A stretch of DNA of 6,286 nt from RGIG8748 sp045576175. GTDB lineage: Bacteria; Bacillota; Clostridia; UMGS1810. The notes below the pieces were generated by a model, which searched no databases, was not told the origin of the DNA, and saw nothing but the letters and a program-made list of their open reading frames with translations. Shown here piece by piece: positions 1 to 6,284 of the stretch. Position 1 is the stretch's first letter, and every line of letters starts with the position of its first letter. The DNA lies in assembly GCA_045576175.1 (NCBI GenBank), contig JAZNFW010000089.1, positions 1-6,286 of the forward strand. The letters run 5' to 3'. Position numbers and translations under genes: made by a program.

Positions 1-6
1 ACGATT

Positions 7-30
7 AGCCTTTGGCTTTTTATTTTTGTT
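7..30 (+). terminator. Weak possible terminator of a plus-strand gene left of the window
   Basis: AGCC-TTT-GGCT (7-17) is a 4-bp stem with a three-base loop, followed by a T-rich run broken by an A and a G (to about 30). Such an arrangement could end a plus-strand transcript arriving from outside the window. The stem is short and its left side may be cut off by the window edge, so this is tentative. Confidence 0.3.
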
Positions 31-54
31 TTCCCTGCATATTTCACAGCGGAC

Positions 55-72
55 GGGGAGGGGGCGTGGGGG
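55..72 (+). other. G-rich tract beside palindrome A
   Basis: Three runs of four to five G (55-58, 60-64, 68-72) occur within 18 bases on the plus strand, in otherwise AT-rich intergenic DNA. A fourth run of three or more G is lacking, so a standard three-layer G-quadruplex within one strand is not supported. The tract merges into the left arm of the palindrome. Confidence 0.4.
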
Positions 73-94
73 TGACACCTGCAGGTCACCCCTA
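67..94. repeat. Palindromic repeat copy A (GGGGTGAC ... GTCACCCC)
   Basis: GGGGTGAC (69-76) and GTCACCCC (85-92) form a perfect 8-bp stem with an 8-base loop, and an inner palindrome ACCTGCAGGT occupies 77-86. On the minus strand the 28 bases fit the same TAGGGGTG-N-GTCACCCCYA pattern as 217-243. There is no T tract immediately beside it on either strand, so it is not an obvious terminator. In addition, 66-75 (GTGGGGGTGA) is an exact inverted copy of 178-187, 10 of 10 bases. Confidence 0.6.
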
Positions 95-170
95 CGGTCT
101 TTTCCCAAATAATTAAAAAATAAAATCTTTTTTGGTGATGAGCCACTCATTATGAAACATAATAAACAAT

Positions 171-225
171 AAAAAAATCACCCCCACCCAGATAAAACCA
201 CCTGCAGTGAGGGTTATAGGGGTGA
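171..225 (-). terminator. Probable Rho-independent terminator closing the operon
   Basis: On the minus strand, TCACCCC (225-219) pairs perfectly with GGGGTGA (184-178), and the stem is followed at once by seven T residues (177-171). After an unpaired TATA the stem can extend with ACCC (about 214-211) against GGGT (189-186). The loop is long and holds a small CAC/GTG pairing around a CTGCAG core. It begins about 20 bases after the nuclease stop codon, the right place to end the ispG-polC-nuclease transcript. The long loop makes it less certain than a compact hairpin. Confidence 0.6.
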
Positions 226-243
226 CAACTTAGGGCACCCCTA
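217..243. repeat. Palindromic repeat copy B (TAGGGGTG ... CACCCCTA)
   Basis: The 8-bp inverted repeat TAGGGGTG (217-224) and CACCCCTA (236-243) encloses an 11-base centre. Read on the minus strand it matches the pattern TAGGGGTG-N9/10-GTCACCCCYA also seen at 67-94. The arms are conserved while the centres differ, the pattern expected of a structured repeat rather than chance. The same arms are partly reused by the terminator stem and by the 227-247 hairpin. Confidence 0.6.
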
Positions 244-247
244 AGTT
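227..247 (-). other. Perfect 9-bp hairpin starting at the nuclease stop codon
   Basis: AACTTAGGG (247-239 on the minus strand) pairs with CCCTAAGTT (235-227) around a three-base GTG loop. Its first base is the last A of the TAA stop. It lies directly upstream of the terminator stem and can coexist with it. It has no T tract of its own, so it may act as a 3'-end stabilising or transcript-processing structure, or may simply be part of the palindromic repeat. Confidence 0.6.
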
Positions 248-933
248 TACTCAGGAAAATTCTCCCCTGTTGCATAATCTATTATCACTCCGGGCTGAAC
301 ATTGTAGCAGTACACATTAAAGCATATTCCCGCCCCATTGTCCTCCACGCTTATTGCCTCCATAAGCACGCCCGAGCAAAGTTGATTGTCCCCTTCAAAT
401 ATGGGTGTTACTCTGTACATAACGTGGTTTCCCGTATCTTTTATATAGTCGGCAACCTCGTTTTCAAATGGGAGCATTCCCTCCACATTCATATACCTTG
501 TTCCCGTGATCAAATTTTCCCTTGTGGCATTTTCGCCCGTCAATTGATAGCCTATGAGGTGGCATCTGTTGTAGACATATTTTCCGTCTACAAAATCATA
601 CTTTTCGTTCTGCCAACCGCTTGGCTTTACATAGCCTATATACCCTCTGTCCTCGGTGGGCATAAGGTCTCTTCCTATGCTTGCCACGCAGGCGGTGCAT
701 CTTTCGAGTGCGTCGGTCTCTCCGTAGCTTTCAAAGGAAACATCTGTAATTTCGTCCTCGGTAAAAAAGGGGATGTTGCCGTTTACCACAGTATACGGCT
801 CGCCCGAAAATTCTGCAATCTCAGCAAACCAGTCTGCATTTGGCTCTGACAAGTTCTCTTCGGGGAGCAGTGTAAAGCGACCTATAACTGCAACAATAAG
901 TGCAACTAAAAGCAGTAGTGTTTTTTTCTTCAT
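247..933 (-). CDS. Membrane-anchored or secreted DNA/RNA non-specific endonuclease (EndA/NucA-like, beta-beta-alpha metal fold)
   Basis: The product is a 228-residue nuclease predicted to act outside the cytoplasm, cutting DNA or RNA without strong sequence preference with a divalent metal. Residues 1-20 are a KKK start followed by a Leu/Val/Ala/Ile-rich helix (about 5-18). There is no lipobox Cys and no clear AxA cleavage site, so it may be a signal anchor or a signal peptide. The catalytic segment is YNRCHLIGYQLTG (121-133), where H125 matches the general-base His of DRGH in streptococcal EndA. It is followed by NLITGTRYMN (140-149), where N149 aligns by eye with the metal-binding Asn. C-terminal VMYRVTPIF (171-179) and YNVQPGVIIDYATGE (210-224) are typical of clostridial homologues as I recall them. 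Six cysteines (79, 82, 124, 186, 204, 209) lie in the probable exported part. The ATG at 933 has GAGGAA six bases upstream and follows polC by 15 bases. The biological role (DNA uptake, nutrient scavenging, matrix turnover) cannot be read from sequence. Confidence 0.9.
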   Translation of the reverse strand: MKKKTLLLLVALIVAVIGRFTLLPEENLSEPNADWFAEIAEFSGEPYTVVNGNIPFFTEDEITDVSFESYGETDALERCTACVASIGRDLMPTEDRGYIGYVKPSGWQNEKYDFVDGKYVYNRCHLIGYQLTGENATRENLITGTRYMNVEGMLPFENEVADYIKDTGNHVMYRVTPIFEGDNQLCSGVLMEAISVEDNGAGICFNVYCYNVQPGVIIDYATGENFPE

Positions 934-939
934 TGTCTG

Positions 940-945
940 TTCCTC
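940..945 (-). promoter_or_regulatory. Ribosome binding site of the nuclease gene
   Basis: GAGGAA on the minus strand lies six bases before the ATG at 933 and three bases after the polC TGA (951-949). The strong site fixes the start and supports translation from the polC transcript. Confidence 0.75.
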
Positions 946-948
946 GCA

Positions 949-3900
949 TCACATCGAAAAGAAGTCCATCTGTCTGCTCTCGGGCATACCGTCCAATATT
1001 CCCGCTTTTCGCATAACCTCTACAACGGTTTTATTAACCTTTGCTCTTTGCTGAAGGTCATCTATAGAGTCAAACTTTTCTTCATCTCTTGCTTCGCAAA
1101 TTGCTATTGCAGCGTTGGTACCTACACCGGGGAGTGCATTAAGTGGCGGAATGATGCCCGTTTCGGTGGGCAAAAACTTTGTGGCGTGAGACTTGTAGAG
1201 GTCAATGCTATCAAAGCTTATGCCTCTTGCGTACATCTCTACAACAAGCTCAAGGATGGTTATCATTCTCTTTTCCTTATCGCTTATTTCCTTTGCCGCC
1301 TCTTTTGCCTCAAAGGTTTTGAGGCACTCTCTGGCGTAGTCCAATCCCTGTGCCATAATTTCAGAATCGAATTCATCGGCACGCACGGTAAAGTACGAGC
1401 AGTAGAATTCCTTGGGATAATGCACCTTGAAATACGCTATTCTGTAGGCACTGGTTACATAAGCCACGGCGTGTGCCTTGGGGAACATATACTTTATCTT
1501 CTTACAGGAATCTATGTACCATTCGGGAATATCATTTTCCCTCATTATAGCTTCAAATTCCTCGGTGAGTCCTTTGCCCTTTCGCACATTTTCCATTATT
1601 TTAAATGCCTTGGCATTTTCTACTCCGTGATGTATGAGGTACACCATAATATCGTCTCTTGTACAGATTGCTTCTTTAAGAGTACAGGTGCCCGATCGGA
1701 TTAAATCCTGTGCGTTATTAAGCCACACATCTGTACCGTGCGAAAGTCCCGAAATACGCACAAGCTCCGAAAATGTGGTGGGCTTTGTGTCCACAAGCAT
1801 CTGGCGGACGAACTTGGTGCCGAATTCAGGCACGGCAAAGGTGCCCACGGGACTTCCTATTGCCTCGGGGCTAACTCCGAGTGCCTCGGTCCCTGTAAAG
1901 AGGCTCATAGTCTTGGGGTCATTCATAGGCACACCCACAGGGTCAACGCCTGTGAGGTCACGGAGCATTCTTATAACCGTAGGATCATCGTGGCCCAGAA
2001 TATCGAGCTTAAGAAGGTTCTTGTCTATGGAATGATAGTCAAAGTGCAGTGTTATTATGTCGCTGTCGGCATCGTCTGCAGGGTGCTGAACGGGAGAGAA
2101 CTCGTGCACATCTCTGGAATTTGGCACAACTATTATGCCTCCGGGGTGCTGACCTGTTGTTCTCTTTACGCCTGTGCAGCCCATAACAAGCCTTTCGATT
2201 TCCGCATTGGATATGGGTATGTTCTTTGCTTCAAAATATTTCTTAACAAAGCCGTATGCCGTCTTGGACGCAATAGTGCCTATTGTACCTGCCCTGAACA
2301 CATGGCTCTTTCCAAACAGCTCTTCTATATACTTGTGTGCTCTGCCCTGATAATCGCCCGAGAAGTTAAGGTCGATATCGGGCTCCTTGTCGCCCGAAAA
2401 GCCGAGGAAGGTTTCAAACGGAATGTCGTGACCGTCCTTTTGCATAAGCTCTCCGCACTCGGGGCAGTTTTTGTCTTCCATATCGCAACCGCTACCCACA
2501 GAGCCATCGTTTATAAACTCTGCATGCTTACACTTGGGGCACACATAGTGGGGGCATAGCGAATTAACCTCGGTAATGTCGCTCATATATGCAACAAGCG
2601 ACGAGCCTACCGAACCTCTGGAGCCAACCACATAGCCATCCTCGTTGGATTTTCGCACAAGCTTTTGTGCAATAACATAGAGCACGGAATAGCCGTTGGA
2701 TATTATGGAATTTAGCTCTACATCCACCCTGTCCTTTACAATGGCGGGGAGGTTTTCGCCGTAGAGTCTCTTTGCCTTTTCGTAGGTACTTGTTCTTAGT
2801 ATTTCGTCCGAATTGGGTATTTCGGGGGGTGCCTTGTCGGGCGGGATGGGCACAATGCCGTCTTCTATCATATCGGCAATTTTGTTTGTGTTTTCCACCA
2901 CGACCTCGTAGGCAAGCTTGTCTCCAAGGTAGGAGAACTCGCTTAGCATTTCGTCAGTTGTGCGAAAATACAGGGGTGCCTGATTGTCGGCATCCTCAAA
3001 GCCCTGACCTGCCATTAGAATTCTTCTGTATATTTCGTCCTCGGGATTTAAAAAGTGAACATCGCAGGTGGCAACGGTGAGCTTGTTTGACTTTTGACCA
3101 AGCTCAATGATGGTGCGGTTTATGTATTTTAAATCCTCAACGCTCTCTACAGTGCCTTCCCGCACCAAAAATGCATTGTTTTCGAGGGGCTGTATTTCCA
3201 TATAGTCGTAGAAATTTATAAGTGACCTTATGCCATCGTAGTCCAGATTGTAGGGGTTGTCCAGAATTGTTCTGTACACCTCTCCCGCCTCGCAAGCAGA
3301 GCCGACGAGAAGACCCTTGCGGTGTTTTTGCAAAAGGCTCTTGGGAACTCTGGGGTGTCTGTGGAAATAGTCAAGGTGCGACTTTGAAATGAGCTTGTAG
3401 AGATTTCTCATTCCCTCAGGGCTCTTTACAAGCAGTATGCAGTGGTACGACCTTAAGGACTTTATATCCGCCTTGCCCGCAAGAGACACATTGATATCGG
3501 ATATATCATAAATTTCCTTTTGTTTTAAAAGCTCTATGAGTTTTAAGAAAATTTCCGCCGTAGCCTGTGCATCGTCTATGGCACGGTGATGATTTACAAG
3601 ACCTGCCTGAAAATGCTTTGAGAGTGTGTCGAGCTTATAGTTTTTAAGTCCCGAAACAGTGCATCTTGCAAGCTCAAGTGTGTCTATGTAGGTAAAGTCA
3701 AATTTCAGTCCGATGTTCTTTGCCTTGGCTCTTATAAAAGATGTGTCAAAGCTTGCATTGTGTGCCACAAGAACACTGCCGTCTGCAAAGTCATAGAAGG
3801 ATTTTAGTGCATCCTCTATAAAGGGTGCGTCCTTTACCATATCGTCACTTATGCCTGTAAGCTCGGTTATGGACTTTGGGATGGGCATATCGGGGTTTAC

Positions 3901-5175
3901 AAAGGTCTGGAATTTTTCTGCCACCTTTCCGCCAATAACCTTTACGGCACCTATTTCGGTAATGGCATCTCTGTCGGCACGAAGACCTGTGGTTTCTATG
4001 TCAAAAACCACAAAGCTACTGTCAAACGAACCGCCCTTTGCGCCGTAGACAACATCTGTGGTATCGTTTACAAGATAGCACTCAACGCCGTATATTACCT
4101 TTATCTTATCGCCTGCGGTATGCATCGCCTCGGGGAACGCCTGCACATTTCCGTGGTCCGTAACGGCTATTGCCTTGTGGCCCCAGGAAATTGCATTTTT
4201 TATAAGCACCTTTGCATCTGTCATACCGTCCATAGAGCTCATTTTTGTGTGCATATGAAGCTCTACTCTCTTTTCTTCCGCAGTGTCCTGTCTGCCCTCT
4301 ATGACGGTGTCGGTTACTGATGTAACCTTGATTACATTTTCTTTGGTATATGTATCGTAGGAAACTGAACCGCGAACTCGCACCGCTGCACCTTCACGCA
4401 CTTTTTCCAGAGTTTTTTCCGCCTTTTCGCTGTTTAGAAATGTCTTGCAGGAATACGCACCGCTCTCGTCTGCGAGTATGAAGCTAAGGAGTGTTTTTCC
4501 GCTTTTAAGCTCTCTGGTATCGAGCTTTATTACCTTTCCCTCAATAAGTACACTTGGCATACCTTCTGTGATGTCCCTTATCTTTATGGGGGTGGTGTTG
4601 CGTGTGGTCTTGGGCTTTTGTACGGGGGTTTCTCTCGGAGGGGGTGGCTCTATTGCAAGTGAATTTAGCTCCTCTTCGTAGAGGCTTTGTCTTTTTTCGT
4701 CGGTAAATTCATCCACAAACACAACCTCCACATCCGAGGAGAGCTGTGCCATTATAAGTTTCTTTATTGTCTGCGGACAATTTAGGCTATAGAGCATATC
4801 CACTCCGTATTTGCAGAAAATAGTAAATACGCCGTTTTTATACTCTGCTCGGCTATCCAAAAACAGATGACGCACTCCGCCTATGATTTCATTTACATAA
4901 AAAACAAGGTTTTTGTAGTAGGTGTCTATATCTATATTCTCTATGGAAAGGTTTTCGTATCTTACTCTGAGGATGAACTCATTTAGGGCATACTCCTTAC
5001 ATACGAGAGATTTGTAATTCTCTATAACATCGTAGGGAATAAGCTCTTTTGAAACGATGGTTATTTCCATTCTTCGCTCGTCGGGATTTGCATCGGATTT
5101 AAAGATAACAGCACCTTGAAGCTCGGCAGGAATTACCACATCCTTTATAAGATTTTCCAGTTTATAGTTTTGCAT
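949..5175 (-). CDS. polC: DNA polymerase III alpha subunit, PolC type (Gram-positive replicative polymerase with built-in 3'-5' exonuclease)
   Basis: This is the chromosomal replicase of low-GC Gram-positives, a cytoplasmic enzyme working with the beta clamp. The 1408 residues match the usual PolC length (about 1,430), and the frame is unbroken. Order seen: N-terminal domain (1-170); proline-rich linker (about 172-198); OB fold (about 208-290); first PHP part with H307, H309, D340, H341 and E365; DEDD exonuclease inserted at about 387-550 with DIET (D392, E394), HNASFD (H472, D477) and HxAxxD (H530, D535); PHP resumes with CDVH at 704-707. The polymerase core has GSRGSVGSS (851-859), a zinc knuckle (C879, C882, C904, C907), PDIDLNFSGD with catalytic D933 and D935, GQHPGGIIVVP (1008-1018) and KLDILGHDDPT with D1058. 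Helix-hairpin-helix NALPGVG lies at about 1346. The tail RQMDFFSM fits a clamp-binding motif. The ATG at 5175 is fixed by GAGGAA five bases upstream. It is the middle gene of the operon. Confidence 0.98.
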   Translation of the reverse strand: MQNYKLENLIKDVVIPAELQGAVIFKSDANPDERRMEITIVSKELIPYDVIENYKSLVCKEYALNEFILRVRYENLSIENIDIDTYYKNLVFYVNEIIGGVRHLFLDSRAEYKNGVFTIFCKYGVDMLYSLNCPQTIKKLIMAQLSSDVEVVFVDEFTDEKRQSLYEEELNSLAIEPPPPRETPVQKPKTTRNTTPIKIRDITEGMPSVLIEGKVIKLDTRELKSGKTLLSFILADESGAYSCKTFLNSEKAEKTLEKVREGAAVRVRGSVSYDTYTKENVIKVTSVTDTVIEGRQDTAEEKRVELHMHTKMSSMDGMTDAKVLIKNAISWGHKAIAVTDHGNVQAFPEAMHTAGDKIKVIYGVECYLVNDTTDVVYGAKGGSFDSSFVVFDIETTGLRADRDAITEIGAVKVIGGKVAEKFQTFVNPDMPIPKSITELTGISDDMVKDAPFIEDALKSFYDFADGSVLVAHNASFDTSFIRAKAKNIGLKFDFTYIDTLELARCTVSGLKNYKLDTLSKHFQAGLVNHHRAIDDAQATAEIFLKLIELLKQKEIYDISDINVSLAGKADIKSLRSYHCILLVKSPEGMRNLYKLISKSHLDYFHRHPRVPKSLLQKHRKGLLVGSACEAGEVYRTILDNPYNLDYDGIRSLINFYDYMEIQPLENNAFLVREGTVESVEDLKYINRTIIELGQKSNKLTVATCDVHFLNPEDEIYRRILMAGQGFEDADNQAPLYFRTTDEMLSEFSYLGDKLAYEVVVENTNKIADMIEDGIVPIPPDKAPPEIPNSDEILRTSTYEKAKRLYGENLPAIVKDRVDVELNSIISNGYSVLYVIAQKLVRKSNEDGYVVGSRGSVGSSLVAYMSDITEVNSLCPHYVCPKCKHAEFINDGSVGSGCDMEDKNCPECGELMQKDGHDIPFETFLGFSGDKEPDIDLNFSGDYQGRAHKYIEELFGKSHVFRAGTIGTIASKTAYGFVKKYFEAKNIPISNAEIERLVMGCTGVKRTTGQHPGGIIVVPNSRDVHEFSPVQHPADDADSDIITLHFDYHSIDKNLLKLDILGHDDPTVIRMLRDLTGVDPVGVPMNDPKTMSLFTGTEALGVSPEAIGSPVGTFAVPEFGTKFVRQMLVDTKPTTFSELVRISGLSHGTDVWLNNAQDLIRSGTCTLKEAICTRDDIMVYLIHHGVENAKAFKIMENVRKGKGLTEEFEAIMRENDIPEWYIDSCKKIKYMFPKAHAVAYVTSAYRIAYFKVHYPKEFYCSYFTVRADEFDSEIMAQGLDYARECLKTFEAKEAAKEISDKEKRMITILELVVEMYARGISFDSIDLYKSHATKFLPTETGIIPPLNALPGVGTNAAIAICEARDEEKFDSIDDLQQRAKVNKTVVEVMRKAGILDGMPESRQMDFFSM

Positions 5176-5180
5176 TACAT

Positions 5181-5186
5181 TTCCTC
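5181..5186 (-). promoter_or_regulatory. Ribosome binding site of polC overlapping the ispG stop codon
   Basis: The minus strand reads GAGGAA, with a five-base spacer to the polC ATG at 5175. The first two bases of the site are the last two of the ispG TGA. Ribosomes finishing ispG therefore stop on top of the polC initiation site, which suggests coupled translation. Confidence 0.8.
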
Positions 5187-6222
5187 ACATAAGTTCTATT
5201 TCTTTTACAAGCTCTGCATAAAGCTCTTCCTCGGAGACCTTTTTTACTATCTCGCCTTTTTTGAATATGAGTCCCTCGCCCTTGCCTCCTGCGATGCCTA
5301 TGTCTGCCTCTCTGGCTACGCCGGGTCCGTTTACCACGCAACCCATAACGGCTACGGTTATGTCTTTTTTTACAGTATCGAGATACTTTTCTACCCTCTT
5401 TGCAAGAGCTATGAGGTCTATGCTTGTTCTTCCGCAGGTGGGACAGGACACAAGCGTGGGGCAATTCTTACGCATATCAAGAGCCTTTAGTATTTCCTTT
5501 GCCACACTAACTTCTTTAACGGGGTCATCGGTTAAGGAAACTCTTATTGTGTCGCCTATGCCGTCTTTTAAAAGAGAGCCTATTCCTATGGCAGATTTTA
5601 CTGTGCCGGAAAGGTAGGTACCTGCCTCGGTTACCCCCAGATGAAGCGGGAAGTCGCATTTCTTACTCATTAGTCTGTATGTATCTATGGTTTTATTTAC
5701 ATCCGATGCCTTGAGTGACACCACGATGTCCGAAAAATCGTGTTTTAAAAGCATATCTATGTGCTTCATCGCACTTTCCACCATAGCCTCAGGGGTGGGA
5801 GAGCCGTATTTTTGGAGAAGCTCCTTTTCCACCGAGCCGCTGTTTACACCGATGCGGATGGGAACAGCATACTTTTTGGCACAGCGTGCCACAAGGGCTA
5901 CACCCTCTTCGCTGCCGATGTTGCCGGGATTTATACGCACCTTGTCTACGCCGTTCTCCATACTCTCTATAGCTAAGCGGTAGTCAAAATGTATGTCTGC
6001 CACAAGCGGAATGTGTATTCTACTTTTAATTTTGTCTATGGCAAGTGCTGCCTCTTTGTTTGGCACTGCAACACGCACGATGTCGCAGCCTAGCTCTTCC
6101 ATCTTTAATATCTGCTCAACTGTAGCATCTGCATCGTCTGTACGGGTATTGCACATAGACTGTATGGCAACGGGCGAGCCGCCGCCTATGTATGTGTTTC
6201 CTATCTTTATTTTCTTTGTCAT
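5185..6222 (-). CDS. ispG: 4-hydroxy-3-methylbut-2-enyl diphosphate synthase IspG (GcpE)
   Basis: This is a cytosolic iron-sulfur enzyme of the MEP isoprenoid pathway. It reductively opens the ring of MEcPP to give HMBPP, using electrons from ferredoxin or flavodoxin. The 345-residue protein is a normal length for the two-domain bacterial form. The N-terminal TIM barrel carries IGGGSPVAIQSM (about 12-23), VADIHFDYR (74-82), RINPGNIG (96-103), RIGVNSGS (123-130) and HLGVTEAG (194-201). The C-terminal domain carries cluster cysteines C260 and C263 in SCPTCGR and C295 in MGCVVNGPG. The residue after NGPG is V302, where the family normally has the fourth cluster ligand, Glu; E305 lies nearby. I chose the ATG at 6222 over an in-frame GTG at 6231, because the only purine-rich RBS-like stretch abuts the GTG but sits 10 bases from the ATG. 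The gene ends ATG-TGA, 9 bases before polC. Family assignment is very secure. Confidence 0.97.
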   Translation of the reverse strand: MTKKIKIGNTYIGGGSPVAIQSMCNTRTDDADATVEQILKMEELGCDIVRVAVPNKEAALAIDKIKSRIHIPLVADIHFDYRLAIESMENGVDKVRINPGNIGSEEGVALVARCAKKYAVPIRIGVNSGSVEKELLQKYGSPTPEAMVESAMKHIDMLLKHDFSDIVVSLKASDVNKTIDTYRLMSKKCDFPLHLGVTEAGTYLSGTVKSAIGIGSLLKDGIGDTIRVSLTDDPVKEVSVAKEILKALDMRKNCPTLVSCPTCGRTSIDLIALAKRVEKYLDTVKKDITVAVMGCVVNGPGVAREADIGIAGGKGEGLIFKKGEIVKKVSEEELYAELVKEIELM

Positions 6223-6232
6223 ATAAAGCACG

Positions 6233-6239
6233 CTTTCTT
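6233..6239 (-). promoter_or_regulatory. Weak ribosome binding site for ispG that decides the start codon
   Basis: The minus strand reads AAGAAAG here, a partial match to the anti-Shine-Dalgarno partner. It is 10 bases from the ATG at 6222 but only one base from the in-frame GTG at 6231, so the ATG start is favoured. It is noticeably weaker than the GAGGAA sites in front of the other two genes. Confidence 0.4.
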
Positions 6240-6255
6240 ATAATATTCTAGTTTC

Positions 6256-6284
6256 ATTTTATCATATTTGCATAATCTAAACAA
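6256..6284 (-). promoter_or_regulatory. Candidate sigma-A-type promoter for ispG-polC-nuclease
   Basis: Reading the minus strand, TTGTTT (6284-6279) and TAAAAT (6261-6256) are separated by 17 bases. That would place the start of transcription near 6249, about 27 bases before the ispG ATG. The whole 6223-6286 leader is AT-rich and shows no end of an upstream gene, which fits a new transcription unit starting here. The -35 matches the consensus at only four positions and AT-rich DNA gives such matches by chance. An overlapping TATGAT has poor spacing to the same -35. Treat this as a plausible guess. Confidence 0.4.

Larger units (their letters stand above)
66..243. mobile_element. Possible miniature palindrome-ended element or repeat cluster
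   Basis: Two related palindromes bound an AT-rich interior of about 120 bases with no credible gene. Elements with palindromic ends (IS200/IS605-derived miniatures, REP or BIME-like units) and inverted-repeat MITEs can look like this. I see no target-site duplication and no transposase, and only one example is present, so this is a hypothesis based on layout. The alternative is that the repeats are just terminator stems. Confidence 0.25.

Noticed and set aside
55..92. G-quadruplex
   Set aside because: Only three runs of four or more G are present; the next G pair is too short and too distant for a standard four-run quadruplex.
1..150. Minus-strand open frame of 50 codons from an ATG at 150 running off the left edge, with a CEIC motif
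   Set aside because: There is no ribosome binding site, it begins just after a terminator, it runs straight through palindrome A and the G/C-rich tract, and its composition changes abruptly. It is probably a chance open frame, though the missing left sequence prevents a final decision.
138..150. ATGAG-CCA-CTCAT mini hairpin
   Set aside because: A five-base stem with no T tract or repeated copy; likely chance in AT-rich DNA.
126..173. Tiny minus-strand ORF of about 15 codons starting near 161-163
   Set aside because: No Shine-Dalgarno site, AT-rich, and too short to distinguish from chance.
1..246. CRISPR array or tRNA gene
   Set aside because: The repeats are only two, are palindromic with diverged centres, and are not regularly spaced; no cloverleaf is visible.
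382..849. Plus-strand 155-codon frame opposite the nuclease gene
   Set aside because: It mirrors a well-supported coding region and resembles no protein family I recognise.
1048..2559. Long plus-strand open frames opposite polC (for example 1048-1704 and 1738-2559)
   Set aside because: They are antisense to an intact, conserved polC frame, have no start signals, and encode low-complexity or Cys/His-rich translations typical of shadow frames.
934..5190. UGA reassignment making one giant fused protein
   Set aside because: Trp is encoded by TGG within the genes, no internal TGA is used, and each gene has its own strong ribosome binding site and family-typical N and C termini.
5162..5464. Very basic 100-residue minus-strand frame overlapping the ispG end and polC start
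   Set aside because: It is out of frame with IspG across its conserved cluster-binding region; the Arg/Lys richness comes from codon shadowing.
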